Shown here: in pieces, positions 20,902 to 30,653 of the stretch
How positions within the stretch are numbered: position 1 is the stretch's first letter
Layout of the letters: every line of letters starts with the position of its first letter
Assembly: GCA_023301795.1 (NCBI GenBank)
Contig: JALZVU010000192.1
Location: forward strand, 1-39,042
Source: Granulosicoccus sp.
GTDB lineage: Bacteria; Pseudomonadota; Gammaproteobacteria; Granulosicoccales; Granulosicoccaceae
Length of the DNA stretch: 39,042 nt
Direction: 5' to 3'
The notes under the pieces: generated by a model
The model's input: only the letters and a program-made list of their open reading frames with translations
Database searches by the model: none
What the model was told of the DNA's origin: nothing
Made by a program: the position numbers and the translations under genes

Positions 20902-23900
20902 ATGCCAAAACGAACGGACATCAAAAGCGTTCTGATTATCGGGGCCGGGCCCATTGTTATTGGCCAGGCCTGCGAGTTCGATTACTCCGGCGCTCAGGCC
21001 TGCAAGGCACTTCGCGAAGAAGGCTACCGTGTCATTCTGGTGAATTCCAACCCTGCCACTATCATGACCGATCCCGCCATGGCAGATGCTATCTACATCG
21101 AGCCAATCGACTGGCGGGTGGTGCGCACCATCATTGAGAAGGAAAAGCCTGATGCGCTACTGCCCACCATGGGCGGTCAGACAGCGCTTAACTGTGCACT
21201 AGATCTGGCACGCGAAGGTGTGTTGGAAGAACACGGTGTCGAGATGATTGGTGCGCGTCCTGAAGCGATCGACATGGCCGAGGATCGTGACAAATTCCGT
21301 ATGGCTATGACGGACATTGGTCTGGCGACACCTCGCGCGGTGATTGCTCACACCATGGACGAAGCTTGGACAGGGCAGGCCGATATAGGTTTTCCGTGCA
21401 TTATCCGTCCGTCGTTCACCATGGGTGGAAGCGGTGGCGGTATTGCCTACAACCGTGAAGAATTCGAAGCGATTGTGACGCGTGGCCTTGATTTGTCGCG
21501 CACCACGGAAGTGTTGCTGGAAGAATCCGTTCTGGGCTGGAAAGAATACGAGATGGAGGTGGTCCGAGATAATGCGGATAACGTCATCATCGTCTGTGCC
21601 ATCGAGAACCTGGATCCGATGGGCATTCACACGGGTGACTCCATCACTGTTGCGCCTGCGCAAACACTGACCGACAAGGAGTATCAGATAATGCGTGATG
21701 CTTCTTGTGCTGTATTGCGCAAGATTGGCGTGGACACCGGTGGCTCGAACGTACAGTTCGCCATTAATCCGGATACCGGCGCGATGATCATCATCGAGAT
21801 GAATCCGCGGGTATCGCGTTCATCGGCGCTAGCGTCAAAAGCCACGGGTTTTCCCATTGCCCGTGTGGCTGCCAAACTGGCGGTTGGGTACACATTAAAT
21901 GAGCTTCGCAACGAGATCACAGGTGGATTGACACCGGCCTCGTTCGAGCCTTCCATCGACTATGTGGTTACCAAGGTACCGCGGTTTACCTTTGAAAAAT
22001 TCCCGGCGGCTGATAATCGACTAACCACGCAGATGAAGTCGGTGGGTGAGGTGATGGCTATTGGTCGAACCTTCAAAGAGTCCTTGCAAAAAGCCTTACG
22101 CGGACTCGAGATCGATGTGTCAGGGTTTGATGAAGTGTTGCCAGCCGATCTGCCTGAAGATCAGCGTTTTGCGGTCATTGACAGCGAAATGCGTCAGGCA
22201 CGTGAGCGACGCCTCTGGTATGTTGCGGAAGCCTTTCGTCATGGGCAGAGCATTGATGAGGTGTTTAACGCCACAGCAATCGATCGCTGGTTTCTGGTAC
22301 AGATTAAAGAAATCATTGATGATGAGCTAGCCTTGAAAGGTGCGTCGCTTGGGTCCCTTGACACGTTGCGTATGCGCCAACTGAAGCGTGATGGTTTTAG
22401 TGATAAGCGGCTTGCCGATGTACTGGGTGTAGCCGAGCAAGCGCTGCGAGCCCATCGACATGAGCTTGGGGTCAGGCCTGTTTTTAAGCGTGTGGATTCC
22501 TGTGCGGCAGAATTTGCCAGCAACACCGCTTACATGTACTCCACATACGAACAATTTTGCGAATCTGACCCATCAGACAAGCGCAAGATCATGATTCTGG
22601 GTGGTGGACCTAACCGGATCGGGCAAGGTATCGAGTTTGATTACTGTTGTGTGCACGCTGCTCTGTCGTTACGCGATGATGGCTATGAGACCATCATGGT
22701 CAATTGCAATCCTGAAACGGTGTCCACCGACTTTGATACCTCTGATCGCCTGTATTTCGAACCGCTGACACTCGAAGATGTATTGGCGGTTATTGATGTT
22801 GAAAAACCCATTGGGGTTATTGTGCAATACGGTGGACAAACACCGTTAAAGCTTGCTCGTGATCTGCTTGCAGCTGGCGCGCCCATTATCGGCACCTCAC
22901 CTGACTCCATTGATCTGGCTGAAGATCGCGAACGTTTCCAGAAGCTGATTGAAGATCTGGGCTTGCGACAGCCGCCTAACCGCACCGCTCGAACCCCTGA
23001 AGACGCATTGCGACTGGCTGATGAGATTGGCTACCCGCTGGTGGTTCGTCCCAGTTATGTTCTGGGTGGTCGGGCGATGGAAATTGTGCACGGCCAGGCA
23101 GAGCTTTCGCGCTACATGACCGAAGCTGTAAGTGTGTCCAACGACTCACCAGTGTTGCTTGATCGCTTTTTGAACGACGCCATTGAGGTGGATGTTGACG
23201 CAATCTGTGACGGTGAAGACGTCGTCATCGGTGGCATTATGGAGCACATAGAAGAGGCCGGTGTTCATTCGGGTGATTCAGCGTGTTCATTGCCGCCCTT
23301 TAGCTTAAGTAAAGAACAATGCGCTGAGCTATCGGTGCAGGTTGAACAGATGGCCCGTGGTTTGGGTGTTGTTGGTTTGATGAACACTCAGTTTGCCATT
23401 CAGGGCGAGACCATTTACGTGTTGGAGGTGAATCCTCGGGCCTCCAGAACAGTGCCGTTTGTCTCCAAGGCCACAGGCGTGCCATTGGCCAAGGTTGCCG
23501 CCCGGTGTATGGCTGGTCAATCGTTGAAAGATCAGGGCATGCTGAATTTACCTACACCTGCGCACTACAGCGTTAAAGAATCAGTATTTCCGTTTGCCAA
23601 GTTCCCGGGTGTCGATACGTTGCTTGGGCCAGAGATGAAGTCTACTGGTGAGGTTATGGGCTCGGGCAAGAGTTTTGGTGAAGCTTTTTTCAAAGCCTCT
23701 CTTGGAGCATCTGCCGAGTTGCCACTGTCGGGCATGGCTTTTATTAGTGTGCGCGATCAGGACAAAAGTGGCGTGATCAAGGTTGCACAAAGCCTTATCG
23801 ATGCAGGGTTTACACTTATTGCTACTGATGGCACTCAGCAAGCGATCGCTGCAGCGGGCATTGAGTGTCAGCGCATCAACAAGATGCAACAGGGCCAGCC

Positions 23901-24126
23901 CCACATTGTTGATGAAATCAAGAATGATGCAATCAATCTGATCATCAACACAACGGATGGTCGTCAGGCTATCTCTGATTCGTACCATATCAGGCAACAG
24001 GCTTTGCGGCGAAAGGTCGCATACACCACGACCTTGTCAGGAGCCACCGCAATTTGCGCGGCACTGGCTTACTCGGTTGACGGTCCTGTCTATCGCCTTG
24101 ACGAAATCCATACGGAGACAGTATGA
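20902..24126 (+). CDS. carB: Carbamoyl-phosphate synthase large subunit CarB
   Basis: A 1074-aa enzyme (E. coli 1073) that builds carbamoyl phosphate from bicarbonate, ammonia and two ATP. Two homologous ATP-grasp halves are visible. The first begins with [22 protein letters not shown] and contains [13 protein letters not shown] and [20 protein letters not shown]. The second begins with [20 protein letters not shown] and contains [14 protein letters not shown] and [20 protein letters not shown]. The C-terminal MGS-like allosteric domain ([32 protein letters not shown]) would bind UMP and ornithine in the E. coli enzyme. Its stop overlaps the greA start by 4 bp. Confidence 0.98.
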   Translation: MPKRTDIKSVLIIGAGPIVIGQACEFDYSGAQACKALREEGYRVILVNSNPATIMTDPAMADAIYIEPIDWRVVRTIIEKEKPDALLPTMGGQTALNCALDLAREGVLEEHGVEMIGARPEAIDMAEDRDKFRMAMTDIGLATPRAVIAHTMDEAWTGQADIGFPCIIRPSFTMGGSGGGIAYNREEFEAIVTRGLDLSRTTEVLLEESVLGWKEYEMEVVRDNADNVIIVCAIENLDPMGIHTGDSITVAPAQTLTDKEYQIMRDASCAVLRKIGVDTGGSNVQFAINPDTGAMIIIEMNPRVSRSSALASKATGFPIARVAAKLAVGYTLNELRNEITGGLTPASFEPSIDYVVTKVPRFTFEKFPAADNRLTTQMKSVGEVMAIGRTFKESLQKALRGLEIDVSGFDEVLPADLPEDQRFAVIDSEMRQARERRLWYVAEAFRHGQSIDEVFNATAIDRWFLVQIKEIIDDELALKGASLGSLDTLRMRQLKRDGFSDKRLADVLGVAEQALRAHRHELGVRPVFKRVDSCAAEFASNTAYMYSTYEQFCESDPSDKRKIMILGGGPNRIGQGIEFDYCCVHAALSLRDDGYETIMVNCNPETVSTDFDTSDRLYFEPLTLEDVLAVIDVEKPIGVIVQYGGQTPLKLARDLLAAGAPIIGTSPDSIDLAEDRERFQKLIEDLGLRQPPNRTARTPEDALRLADEIGYPLVVRPSYVLGGRAMEIVHGQAELSRYMTEAVSVSNDSPVLLDRFLNDAIEVDVDAICDGEDVVIGGIMEHIEEAGVHSGDSACSLPPFSLSKEQCAELSVQVEQMARGLGVVGLMNTQFAIQGETIYVLEVNPRASRTVPFVSKATGVPLAKVAARCMAGQSLKDQGMLNLPTPAHYSVKESVFPFAKFPGVDTLLGPEMKSTGEVMGSGKSFGEAFFKASLGASAELPLSGMAFISVRDQDKSGVIKVAQSLIDAGFTLIATDGTQQAIAAAGIECQRINKMQQGQPHIVDEIKNDAINLIINTTDGRQAISDSYHIRQQALRRKVAYTTTLSGATAICAALAYSVDGPVYRLDEIHTETV

Positions 24127-24599
24127 ACAAAGTACCTATGACGACACGGGGCGAAACCATGCTCCGCGAAGAACTGACTGATCTGAAAGGCAACCAGCGC
24201 CCCACTGTTATCGAGGCGATCGCCGAGGCGCGGGCACACGGTGATTTGAAAGAGAATGCCGAGTACCATGCGGCGCGCGATCAGCAGAGTTTCATCGAAG
24301 GTCGTATCAAGGAAATCGAAGCCAAGCTATCCACGCTTCAGGTTATCGACGTCACCAAGCTGCCTAAAACCGGCAAAGTAGTTTTTGGTGCCACTGTCAA
24401 GCTGATGGATATGGACTCAGAAGAGGAAATCACATACCAGATAGTAGGGCATGATGAAGCTGATCTGAAGGCTGGAAGAATCAGTTTCGAGTCGCCTGTG
24501 GCCCGTGCGTTGATCGGGAAGCTGGAAGGTGATGAGGTAGGCGTTAAAACACCAAAAGGTGTTCGAGAGTATGAAATTCTAGACGTTAATTATATTTGA
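24123..24599 (+). CDS. greA: Transcription elongation factor GreA
   Basis: A 158-aa factor (same length as E. coli GreA) that stimulates transcript cleavage by backtracked RNA polymerase. The N-terminal coiled coil includes [20 protein letters not shown] and the conserved [20 protein letters not shown], holding the acidic tip residues that act at the polymerase active site. The C-terminal FKBP-like domain has the typical [20 protein letters not shown] and [11 protein letters not shown]. Its ATG overlaps the carB stop (ATGA). The carAB-greA order is common in gammaproteobacteria. Confidence 0.97.
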   Translation: MNKVPMTTRGETMLREELTDLKGNQRPTVIEAIAEARAHGDLKENAEYHAARDQQSFIEGRIKEIEAKLSTLQVIDVTKLPKTGKVVFGATVKLMDMDSEEEITYQIVGHDEADLKAGRISFESPVARALIGKLEGDEVGVKTPKGVREYEILDVNYI

Positions 24600-24768
24600 A
24601 GCTCTTCAGAATGTCGTCACACCGTTCGACAGGCAGTACTGGACGGTAATTGTAACTATGTGCGTCAACGAGTTCTTCTAGGATTTTGTGGCACAATGCA
24701 GTCGTGTTTCTGACGTCAATACCGTACACTAACTGCCAATATGTTGACGTTTGGCGTGAATACAAGCT

Positions 24769-25431
24769 ATGAGTACCGAAAGTCCAGATCAAGGAAGTCA
24801 AATATTGCGAAGGCAGTTCCTCAGAAAAACCGGGGTTGCCTTGCTAGGTGCGCCCGCCATTGTCACCAGTCTAGGGATGGGTGCCGCGCAAGCTAAGGAT
24901 CACGGTCGGGGCAAGATCTCCCTGATCGAGGGTGCAAAAACAACGCCTGAGAAGGGAGCTGTCGCACAACTGAAGTCCATGATGAGTCGGCGTCTGCATC
25001 TGGTTAACGAGCATACAGGGGATGATGTTGATGTGGTGTACTACACCCATGGCCTCTACATCTACGAAAATCTCGGGCGGCTCAACCACCTGATGCGTGA
25101 CCGTAGGGCAAATCTTGCCACTCAAATGGACACAACACTATTCAACCAGCTGTTTCTATTGCAGGAAGCACTAGGCACTGATGAGCCCGTGCATGTGCTC
25201 TCTGGTTACAGAACACCAGAAACCAATGCAAAACTACGCCGAAGATCCAAAGGGGTTGCAAAATACAGCCTGCACATGGAAGGTCGTGCGGCAGATATTT
25301 ACGTACCCGGTTTTTCGGTTAAGAAGATTCATGAAGTAGCGTCGGGTTTCGAAGCCGGTGGTGTGGGCGTTTACACTCGTTCCAACTTCGTTCATGTCGA
25401 CACTGGAGAGGTACGACACTGGGGTAGCTAA
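24769..25431 (+). CDS. Tat-exported DUF882/YcbK-like (MepK) murein endopeptidase homologue
   Basis: A 220-aa protein with a twin-arginine signal (LRRQFLRKTGVALLGAPAIV, Arg14-Arg15), so a folded zinc protein is exported to the periplasm. The mature region has DUF882/peptidase M15-like features: LSGYRTPETNAKLRR, then YSLHMEGRAADIYV (Zn-site His and Asp) and FVHVDTGEVRHWG (HxD plus the final His-Trp-Gly). E. coli YcbK/MepK cleaves meso-DAP crosslinks in peptidoglycan, and the same role is likely. No clear ribosome-binding site precedes the ATG. It follows greA after 169 bp and may have its own promoter. Confidence 0.85.
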   Translation: MSTESPDQGSQILRRQFLRKTGVALLGAPAIVTSLGMGAAQAKDHGRGKISLIEGAKTTPEKGAVAQLKSMMSRRLHLVNEHTGDDVDVVYYTHGLYIYENLGRLNHLMRDRRANLATQMDTTLFNQLFLLQEALGTDEPVHVLSGYRTPETNAKLRRRSKGVAKYSLHMEGRAADIYVPGFSVKKIHEVASGFEAGGVGVYTRSNFVHVDTGEVRHWGS

Positions 25432-25460
25432 CACCCCATGTGTGCAAGCTGGCAAATCAC

Positions 25461-25479
25461 TGATTCACTGTGTGAATCA
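25461..25479. other. Perfect 8-bp inverted repeat
   Basis: TGATTCACTGTGTGAATCA has perfect 8-bp arms and a 3-nt loop, 30 bp after the MepK-like stop. No T tract follows. It could be a protein-binding dyad or a weak transcript-end hairpin. Confidence 0.4.
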
Positions 25480-25598
25480 AGTCCCATCACCAGCTTATTC
25501 CAAGAGCATGTTACTGCAAGGTGCCATATTATTGGCTCTCATACGCAGAAAGTCAGGGATCTGACGGCTGCTCCATTGAGTGACAGGGGACTTCGATA

Positions 25599-26267
25599 GT
25601 GAAATCAATAAGGATTGCAACCACCGTTTTAGCAATGGCCGCAGCGTCAGCAGCGTTTTCTTTTTCTGCAACCGCCCACGCCAGTCAGTTTGGCGTTCGA
25701 GTGGTTGATCAGGCCGGGATGCCCGTTGAGGGCGCTTCCGTCTGTTTTGGACTGCAAGGCAGTTACCAGCAATTTGGTACTGCCTTTACCGATGAGCAAG
25801 GGCAGGCCATAGCCGAAGTTCCGAACATTCCGTTTGTGGTCACTGTGTCCAAAACGCGATTCAGTGGCATACGCCTGAACGAGCCAGGGCGCGGTTTTAA
25901 TCTGGTAAAACAGGTGACGCTTGCAGAGGGTATTCCTGGTCCACGCTGCAAGGCGGGAAGCACACTCACCGATGCTGGGTCTTCAATTAAGATTTCAAAC
26001 GTGGAAGTGGTTGCTAACGCACAGACGACTGTGCTCACGCCCATAGTTTCCGGTGAGCCAACGGAATATAGGGTCGGGAGTTCAGACTCTCTGGATTCGC
26101 TTCAATGGCGCGCCATGGACACATCCATACTTCTACCCAGAGCTCTTGCAGGGCTGGATGAGGTCTATTTGCAGCTGCGTCGGTATGAGGGGACTGACAA
26201 CGGATGGATCGAAGCCAGATCCAAAAGTATTCAGGTGTATTTGCCAGCCTCGTACCCGAGCCTCTAG
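25599..26267 (+). CDS. Secreted protein of unknown function
   Basis: A 222-aa protein starting with GTG, with GGGGA about 9 bp upstream. A Sec signal peptide is clear (MKSIRIATTVLAMAAASAAF, cleavage likely after AHA before SQFGVRVV). The next 90 residues (VRVVDQAGMPVEGASVCFGL, then TDEQGQAIAEVPNIPFVVTV) look like a carboxypeptidase-regulatory or transthyretin-like beta-sandwich. The C-terminal part is also beta-rich. Two or three Cys residues in the mature part may form a disulfide. I do not recognise a family. It is probably periplasmic or outer-surface. Confidence 0.75.
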   Translation: MKSIRIATTVLAMAAASAAFSFSATAHASQFGVRVVDQAGMPVEGASVCFGLQGSYQQFGTAFTDEQGQAIAEVPNIPFVVTVSKTRFSGIRLNEPGRGFNLVKQVTLAEGIPGPRCKAGSTLTDAGSSIKISNVEVVANAQTTVLTPIVSGEPTEYRVGSSDSLDSLQWRAMDTSILLPRALAGLDEVYLQLRRYEGTDNGWIEARSKSIQVYLPASYPSL

Positions 26268-26297
26268 CCCGGTTTGTTCATGAATAATTCGGGTTAG

Positions 26298-26334
26298 AAC
26301 AGCCTTTTTTTAAACAGGCTGTTAGCGGCAGCCT
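26298..26334. terminator. Possible bidirectional terminator in convergent gap
   Basis: AACAGCC (26298-26304) pairs with GGCTGTT (26317-26323) around a loop of seven T and TAAACA-type bases. An alternative stem is AGGCTG (26316-26321) with CAGCCT (26329-26334). The structure sits between convergent genes, but the T run is in the loop rather than after the stem, so the call is tentative. Confidence 0.4.
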
Positions 26335-26518
26335 ACTTGGCAAGAGCCTCGATTTCTTCGAGTTTCAAGGCTCTTGCTTCATCCTCAAGCATTACAGGAA
26401 TGCCGTCCTTGATAGGGTAGGCGAGGGCAGCTTGCGTTGACCAAAGCTCATTGTCTTTCTTAATGAGTTTGCCTTTGGTCACCGGGCACACAAGAATATC
26501 AAGTAGTCGTTTGTCCAT
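26333..26518 (-). CDS. Trm112/UPF0434 family small protein (YcaR-like)
   Basis: A 61-aa protein, [20 protein letters not shown], followed by [20 protein letters not shown] and [10 protein letters not shown]. This is the standard UPF0434/Trm112-like sequence found in most gammaproteobacteria (E. coli YcaR, 60 aa). The zinc-ribbon of eukaryotic Trm112 is reduced here to a single Cys. The bacterial role is not established. It begins 44 bp after the DUF934 gene on the same strand and may be read from the same transcript. Confidence 0.92.
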   Translation of the reverse strand: MDKRLLDILVCPVTKGKLIKKDNELWSTQAALAYPIKDGIPVMLEDEARALKLEEIEALAK

Positions 26519-26562
26519 GCCGCAATTTTACCCTGTATGCGACATAAACTCACGTACTACAG

Positions 26563-27042
26563 CTACCCTGCAATGGGCAAACTGTAACTAGGTTGGTAAC
26601 TCACCGTAAAGCGCGAGAGTATGTCCGTTATCAAAGTCTCGTCTGGGCGCTCTGGAAAATCAAAGGTATCGATTCCAGCTCGAGCCATGAACAGTATCTG
26701 ATCGGGGCGAACATCTCCAGTTGCCCGCAACTCACCAGAAAATCCCAACTGCGTGCGCAGCAGTCTGGCTTGGGTATATCCACGCCCATCGGTGTAGACC
26801 GGGAAATCGATGACGATAAGCTGTACATGATCCAGCTTGCCGGCCAACTCGAGCACATTATCAGTCGAGCTTAACCATACGCCGGATGTTGTGTGTTGAC
26901 CGCTTTTTTCAGACTCAAGAAAGCGTGCAAGGCTATACACCGCCGGTGCATCGCCAGCCGTATTGGTAGGCAGTGCGTCTTCATCTTCAAGACGTACCCA
27001 GGGATTGTTATCGACCCATTGGCCATTACGCAGCAGTGGCAT
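26563..27042 (-). CDS. DUF934 protein associated with sulfite reductase
   Basis: A 159-aa protein. The ATG at 27042 has AAGGAGAG about 8 bp upstream and overlaps the end of cysI by 17 bp, so the longer upstream reading is rejected. The core (VQLIVIDFPVYTDGRGYTQA, RLLRTQLGFSGELRATGDV, then LFMARAGIDTFDF) is the DUF934 signature. DUF934 genes usually follow cysI-type genes and are annotated as oxidoreductases probably involved in sulfite reduction, without a proven activity. Context here matches exactly. Confidence 0.9.
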   Translation of the reverse strand: MPLLRNGQWVDNNPWVRLEDEDALPTNTAGDAPAVYSLARFLESEKSGQHTTSGVWLSSTDNVLELAGKLDHVQLIVIDFPVYTDGRGYTQARLLRTQLGFSGELRATGDVRPDQILFMARAGIDTFDFPERPDETLITDILSRFTVSYQPSYSLPIAG

Positions 27043-28726
27043 AAACACTCTCCTTAAAAGGGGTAGTACCGACACGATGCACAGCGTCATGGAAGGATTC
27101 TTCCGGATTACGCAGTGCGATGTATGTTTCCAATATCTGTTCAATGGCTTGCGATACTTCGTGCTTTGCAATCGCACGCCCAAGCCGTTTGCCGAGAGAA
27201 GCTTCGTTACCTGCATTCCCACCGATGGTCAGCTGATACCACTCAACTCCGCCTTTATCCACACCCAATATGCCGATATCGCCTACATGGTGATGTCCGC
27301 AGGCGTTCATGCAGCCTGATATCTTGATGCTGATATCGCCCAGCTCGTGCAGGTAGTCCAGATCGTCAAAGTGCTTGTAGATTTGGTCGTAGATTTCCAA
27401 TGTGCCGGCGTTAGCCAGCGAACAGTAGTCGAGCCCGGGGCAGACGATCATGTCTGTCAACTTGCCCAGATTTGGTGTCGCTAGTTTCAATGATTTGAGC
27501 TCGTTCCACAGTTCGAACAGATCGACACCCGGCACATGTGCCAAGACGAGGTTTTGCTCGTGTGTGGTTCGAATTTCACCCAGACTGAACTTGTCTGCCA
27601 AATCGGCAAGTGCGTCCATTTGGTCGCTGGTGATATCACCGGCAGGTTGGCCAGGTGCCTTCAATGACACATACACAATCCGACGACCTGAGTCTCGATG
27701 CTCACGGGTGTTAGCCTGATACCACTGATTGAACAGTGGATTGCTGAACATCTGATCAGGCTGTTGCGCAGACACTGGAGCTACGGGTGTGTCTGTAGCT
27801 CCCTTAGTGTTATGCATGGCCACCGTACCGAGTGTGGGAGCTGCAGGAAATTGTGCTTTTATCGCGTCAATATCTGCCTGTGTAAACGAGTCATCGCTAT
27901 CGCCTGCTTGCTGCCAGTGTTGTTCTACTTTTTCGCGGAATGCATCAATACCCATTGCGTTAACCAGGATCTTGATTCTGGCTTTGTAGAGATTGTCGCG
28001 TCGACCTTCCAAATTGTAGACCCGCAGAATAGCGGCCAGGTAGGTAAGCAGGTGCTTGGCGGGCAGGAACGGGTTGATCACCTGACCGATGTAAGGTGTT
28101 CTTCCAAGCCCTCCACCTACCAGTACCTCGAACCCTGTTTCGCCTTGACCATTTTTGATCAGGCGCAGTCCAATATCATGTACTTGCACAGCGGCACGGT
28201 CTTTGAGCGAACCAGTAACGGCAATTTTGAATTTGCGCGGCAGCCAGTTAAACTCAGGATGTAGCGTAGACCACTGGCGAATAAGCTCGCACCAAGGACG
28301 TGGGTCTTCAATTTCATCGGCAATAGCGCCGGCAAGAGGGTCAGATGTTGTATTTCTAATGCAGTTGCCGCTGGTTTGAATCGCGTGCATGTCAACATCA
28401 GCAAGCTCCTGCAAAATATCTGGAACCTGTTCCATCTTCGGCCAGTTGTACTGGATGTTCTGGCGCGTAGTAATGTGCCCGTAGTCCTTGTCATAGACTC
28501 GAGCGATATGCCCCAGTTTTTTGAGTTGTACGCTGGACAGCTGCCCATACGGAATGGCAACACGAAGCATGTAAGCTTTGCGCTGCTCATACAGACCATT
28601 GCGCAGACGCAGTTGCTTGAACTCATCTTCGCTCAAATCACCGCTGAGTTTGCGCGCTGTCTGTTCACGGAACTCTGCAACACGTTGTTGCAGAAATTCG
28701 CGGTCATATTCAGTGTATTGGTACAT
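27026..28726 (-). CDS. cysI: Sulfite reductase hemoprotein subunit (nitrite/sulfite reductase family)
   Basis: A 566-aa siroheme and 4Fe-4S enzyme that reduces sulfite to sulfide for cysteine synthesis. The cluster ligands are Cys429 and Cys435 (CPGLDYC) and Cys472 and Cys476 (GCMNACGHHHVGDIGI), with the last also bridging siroheme. Two family repeats are present: residues about 50-200, with TTRQNIQYNW and SGNCIRNTTSDP, and about 330-500. No flavoprotein CysJ is nearby. The adjacent ferredoxin-NADP reductase probably provides electrons, perhaps through a ferredoxin. Its ATG overlaps the preceding stop by one base (TAATG), and it overlaps the DUF934 gene at its 3' end. Confidence 0.92.
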   Translation of the reverse strand: MYQYTEYDREFLQQRVAEFREQTARKLSGDLSEDEFKQLRLRNGLYEQRKAYMLRVAIPYGQLSSVQLKKLGHIARVYDKDYGHITTRQNIQYNWPKMEQVPDILQELADVDMHAIQTSGNCIRNTTSDPLAGAIADEIEDPRPWCELIRQWSTLHPEFNWLPRKFKIAVTGSLKDRAAVQVHDIGLRLIKNGQGETGFEVLVGGGLGRTPYIGQVINPFLPAKHLLTYLAAILRVYNLEGRRDNLYKARIKILVNAMGIDAFREKVEQHWQQAGDSDDSFTQADIDAIKAQFPAAPTLGTVAMHNTKGATDTPVAPVSAQQPDQMFSNPLFNQWYQANTREHRDSGRRIVYVSLKAPGQPAGDITSDQMDALADLADKFSLGEIRTTHEQNLVLAHVPGVDLFELWNELKSLKLATPNLGKLTDMIVCPGLDYCSLANAGTLEIYDQIYKHFDDLDYLHELGDISIKISGCMNACGHHHVGDIGILGVDKGGVEWYQLTIGGNAGNEASLGKRLGRAIAKHEVSQAIEQILETYIALRNPEESFHDAVHRVGTTPFKESVYATAA

Positions 28727-29805
28727 TATGCAGCCTCGACTTCTTCATCAGCATAAGGGTCGTCCACGCCAAGTCGCTTGTGCATGACAGGGCTAGTGGT
28801 TGTGTATTGCAGGTGTACTTTCTGACCTGGAAACAACTGTTCCTTGATAGCGAATGCTGCAAGGGCGGCTTCGTGGAAGCCTGACAAAATCAGCTTTTTC
28901 TTGCCGGGGTACCAGTTGATATCACCAACGGCATACAACCCAGCCTCGCTGGACTGAAACTTCTCCGTATCCACCTGAATCTGGTTGCGCTTTAAATCCA
29001 GTCCCCAGTTGGCAATGGGACCTAACTTAGGAGACAGACCAAAGAACACCAGCAGTTGGTCGAGCTCTACGCGACGTGAAACGCCGTCCAGGCCTGCCAC
29101 GTCAATGTGCGTGAGCTTGCCTGCCGCCAGGTCATCAGCATTGGCGCTGTCGGTAATCATTTTCGTGACGTTGCCTGTGAGAAATTGCATTTCATACTCA
29201 TCGCATAAAGCATGCATTTTCGATACGGAAGCAGGGGCTGCTTTGAACTTCTCTGAACGGTGGATGAGTAGAACGCTGTTGGCTCGCTCGCGAAGGTCCA
29301 GAGCCCAGTCGAGGGCCGAGTCACCGCCGCCGAGGATGACAATGTCTTTACCGTCATGCAGCGATTGATCTTTGACCGAGTAATACACATCCTTGCCGAT
29401 CCGCTCTTCCACACCTGGAATTTTCAGTTTGACTGGGGCAAACGAGCCTACTCCGCCTGCGACAACCACAGCCTTGGTGATGAATGACTCGCCTTGGGTG
29501 GTGTGCAGGTGAAAGCGACCATCTTCCTGACGCTCTAGCTGATCCACCTGACTGTCGAAGTGAAACGTCGGATTAAAGGGGGCGATTTGCTCCATCAACC
29601 GATCTACCAGCTCCTGCGCGCCGATAGTGGGGTAGGCAGGTATGTCGTAGATTGGCTTGCCCGGATACAGCTCGGCACATTGGCCGCCTGGGTTTGGCAG
29701 TGACTCTATGACATGCGCATGGATGTCGAGTAAGCCGAGCTCAAATACCTGAAAAAGTCCACAAGGGCCGGCGCCAATGATTACCACGTCGGTTTCAATT
29801 GCCAT
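28726..29805 (-). CDS. Ferredoxin-NADP reductase, thioredoxin-reductase-like type
   Basis: A 359-aa FAD/NAD(P)H oxidoreductase. The FAD motif is VVIIGAGPCGLFQVFELGLL, and the characteristic segment is NPGGQCAELYPGKPIYDIPA. The NADPH motif is DIVILGGGDSALDWALDL, and the C-terminal FAD block is GLYAVGDINWYPGKKKLILS. It lacks the CxxC of true thioredoxin reductases, which places it with TrxR-like ferredoxin-NADP reductases. First gene of the sulfite reduction operon, one base overlap with cysI. It most likely reduces a ferredoxin that feeds the sulfite reductase. Confidence 0.9.
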   Translation of the reverse strand: MAIETDVVIIGAGPCGLFQVFELGLLDIHAHVIESLPNPGGQCAELYPGKPIYDIPAYPTIGAQELVDRLMEQIAPFNPTFHFDSQVDQLERQEDGRFHLHTTQGESFITKAVVVAGGVGSFAPVKLKIPGVEERIGKDVYYSVKDQSLHDGKDIVILGGGDSALDWALDLRERANSVLLIHRSEKFKAAPASVSKMHALCDEYEMQFLTGNVTKMITDSANADDLAAGKLTHIDVAGLDGVSRRVELDQLLVFFGLSPKLGPIANWGLDLKRNQIQVDTEKFQSSEAGLYAVGDINWYPGKKKLILSGFHEAALAAFAIKEQLFPGQKVHLQYTTTSPVMHKRLGVDDPYADEEVEAA

Positions 29806-29833
29806 GAATACAATACTCAGTGAGGTTATTTAA

Positions 29834-29848
29834 CAATGGCGGCCATTG
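29834..29848. promoter_or_regulatory. 15-bp palindrome upstream of the sulfite reduction operon
   Basis: CAATGGCGGCCATTG is a perfect dyad (CAATGGC, G, GCCATTG), 28 bp upstream of the ferredoxin-NADP reductase start. Position and symmetry suit an operator for a dimeric regulator. No regulator can be named from the sequence. Confidence 0.4.
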
Positions 29849-30062
29849 AAACAGGGTCTGAGGTCTTTGTATTAGGCTTTTTTGTTATGTGGTTATGTGG
29901 CTTTGTTATAAGCTGTTGGGCAGAGCTCTGTAGCGCTGTAAGTGCCTAGTTTATATACGGATTTGTAAACTGAACAAGCCGCCCCTGCAACGCCAGCATG
30001 GGGTTGGGGAAAATATTGAAGAGACACCGGCCAACGCATTGTCGAACTTGATCAGTTGGCTA

Positions 30063-30482
30063 CTAATTTGGCCAACAGCCGTTGGAATCGGTGGGTGTAC
30101 GGATGTCCTGATGGTTTAGCGTCATTACAAGGCAATCTGTATCGTTGGTTTGCAGGCCCATAGCCGTGGCAGTAATAGTAAATGAGGTAGCGTCATTCTC
30201 TAGTGATATGGTGTAGTGATTCTCCGGTGAGGTAGTGCTTGCCAACGTGCAGCCCTGGTAGGAATAGGTTGTGGATCTGCAGCGCTCCATAGTCTGGATT
30301 TCTGTCAGTAGTGCAACGTGTGCATCGGACCGGCGCGCATCCTTGACGTACTCGACGTAATTTGGGTAAGAAATTGCTGCGAGGATGCCGATAATTGCAA
30401 CGGCGATCATAAGCTCGATGAGCGAAAACCCGTTCTGAGGTGACACAACTCGTCTTGGGTTAACGATATAGACAGGGTGCAT
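30063..30482 (-). CDS. Type IV prepilin, PilE-like minor pilin
   Basis: A 139-aa prepilin starting at ATG 30482, which has GGAGAG about 5 bp upstream; an earlier Met at 30503 is less likely. The prepilin peptidase site is NG|FSLIELMIAVAIIGILAAI, with Glu at position +5 of the mature chain and a long hydrophobic helix. SYPNYVEYVKDARRSDAHVA follows, as in PilE/FimA-type pilins. Two Cys pairs (CRSTTYSYQGC and the C-terminal DTDC...NGCWPN) likely form disulfides; the last is the usual D-region. The leader of about 18 residues is longer than the usual 6-8 of type IVa pilins. No other pilus gene is adjacent. Confidence 0.85.
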   Translation of the reverse strand: MHPVYIVNPRRVVSPQNGFSLIELMIAVAIIGILAAISYPNYVEYVKDARRSDAHVALLTEIQTMERCRSTTYSYQGCTLASTTSPENHYTISLENDATSFTITATAMGLQTNDTDCLVMTLNHQDIRTPTDSNGCWPN

Positions 30483-30628
30483 TGTTCTCTCCAGCCCCTT
30501 CAAGGGCTATCTACAGGGTTTACGGTTAGTTGTAGCGGCTATCGGCGCAAGCTCGTCAATACCTGATCGCTATTTAGGTTGCGTGAAGGGGTTTGCGCCT
30601 AGAGTCACATAATTCTTTCAGGTACGCT

Positions 30629-30644
30629 CACGCAACGTTGCGTG
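30629..30644. promoter_or_regulatory. Perfect 16-bp palindrome, putative operator
   Basis: CACGCAACGTTGCGTG is fully self-complementary with a central CG, as in LacI-family operators such as PurR. It lies 10 bp upstream of the -35 hexamer of the hydantoinase-family gene. A related half-site (TTGCGTG) lies about 45 bp further upstream. The regulator is not in the window. Confidence 0.5.
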
Positions 30645-30653
30645 TGGTTTCGC

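Noticed and set aside
24586-24801. 71-aa minus-strand ORF between greA and the MepK-like gene
   Set aside because: Composition and lack of a ribosome-binding site suggest chance; it overlaps both neighbouring genes.
28159-28626. 155-aa minus-strand ORF inside the sulfite reductase gene
   Set aside because: Out-of-frame shadow of a conserved enzyme.
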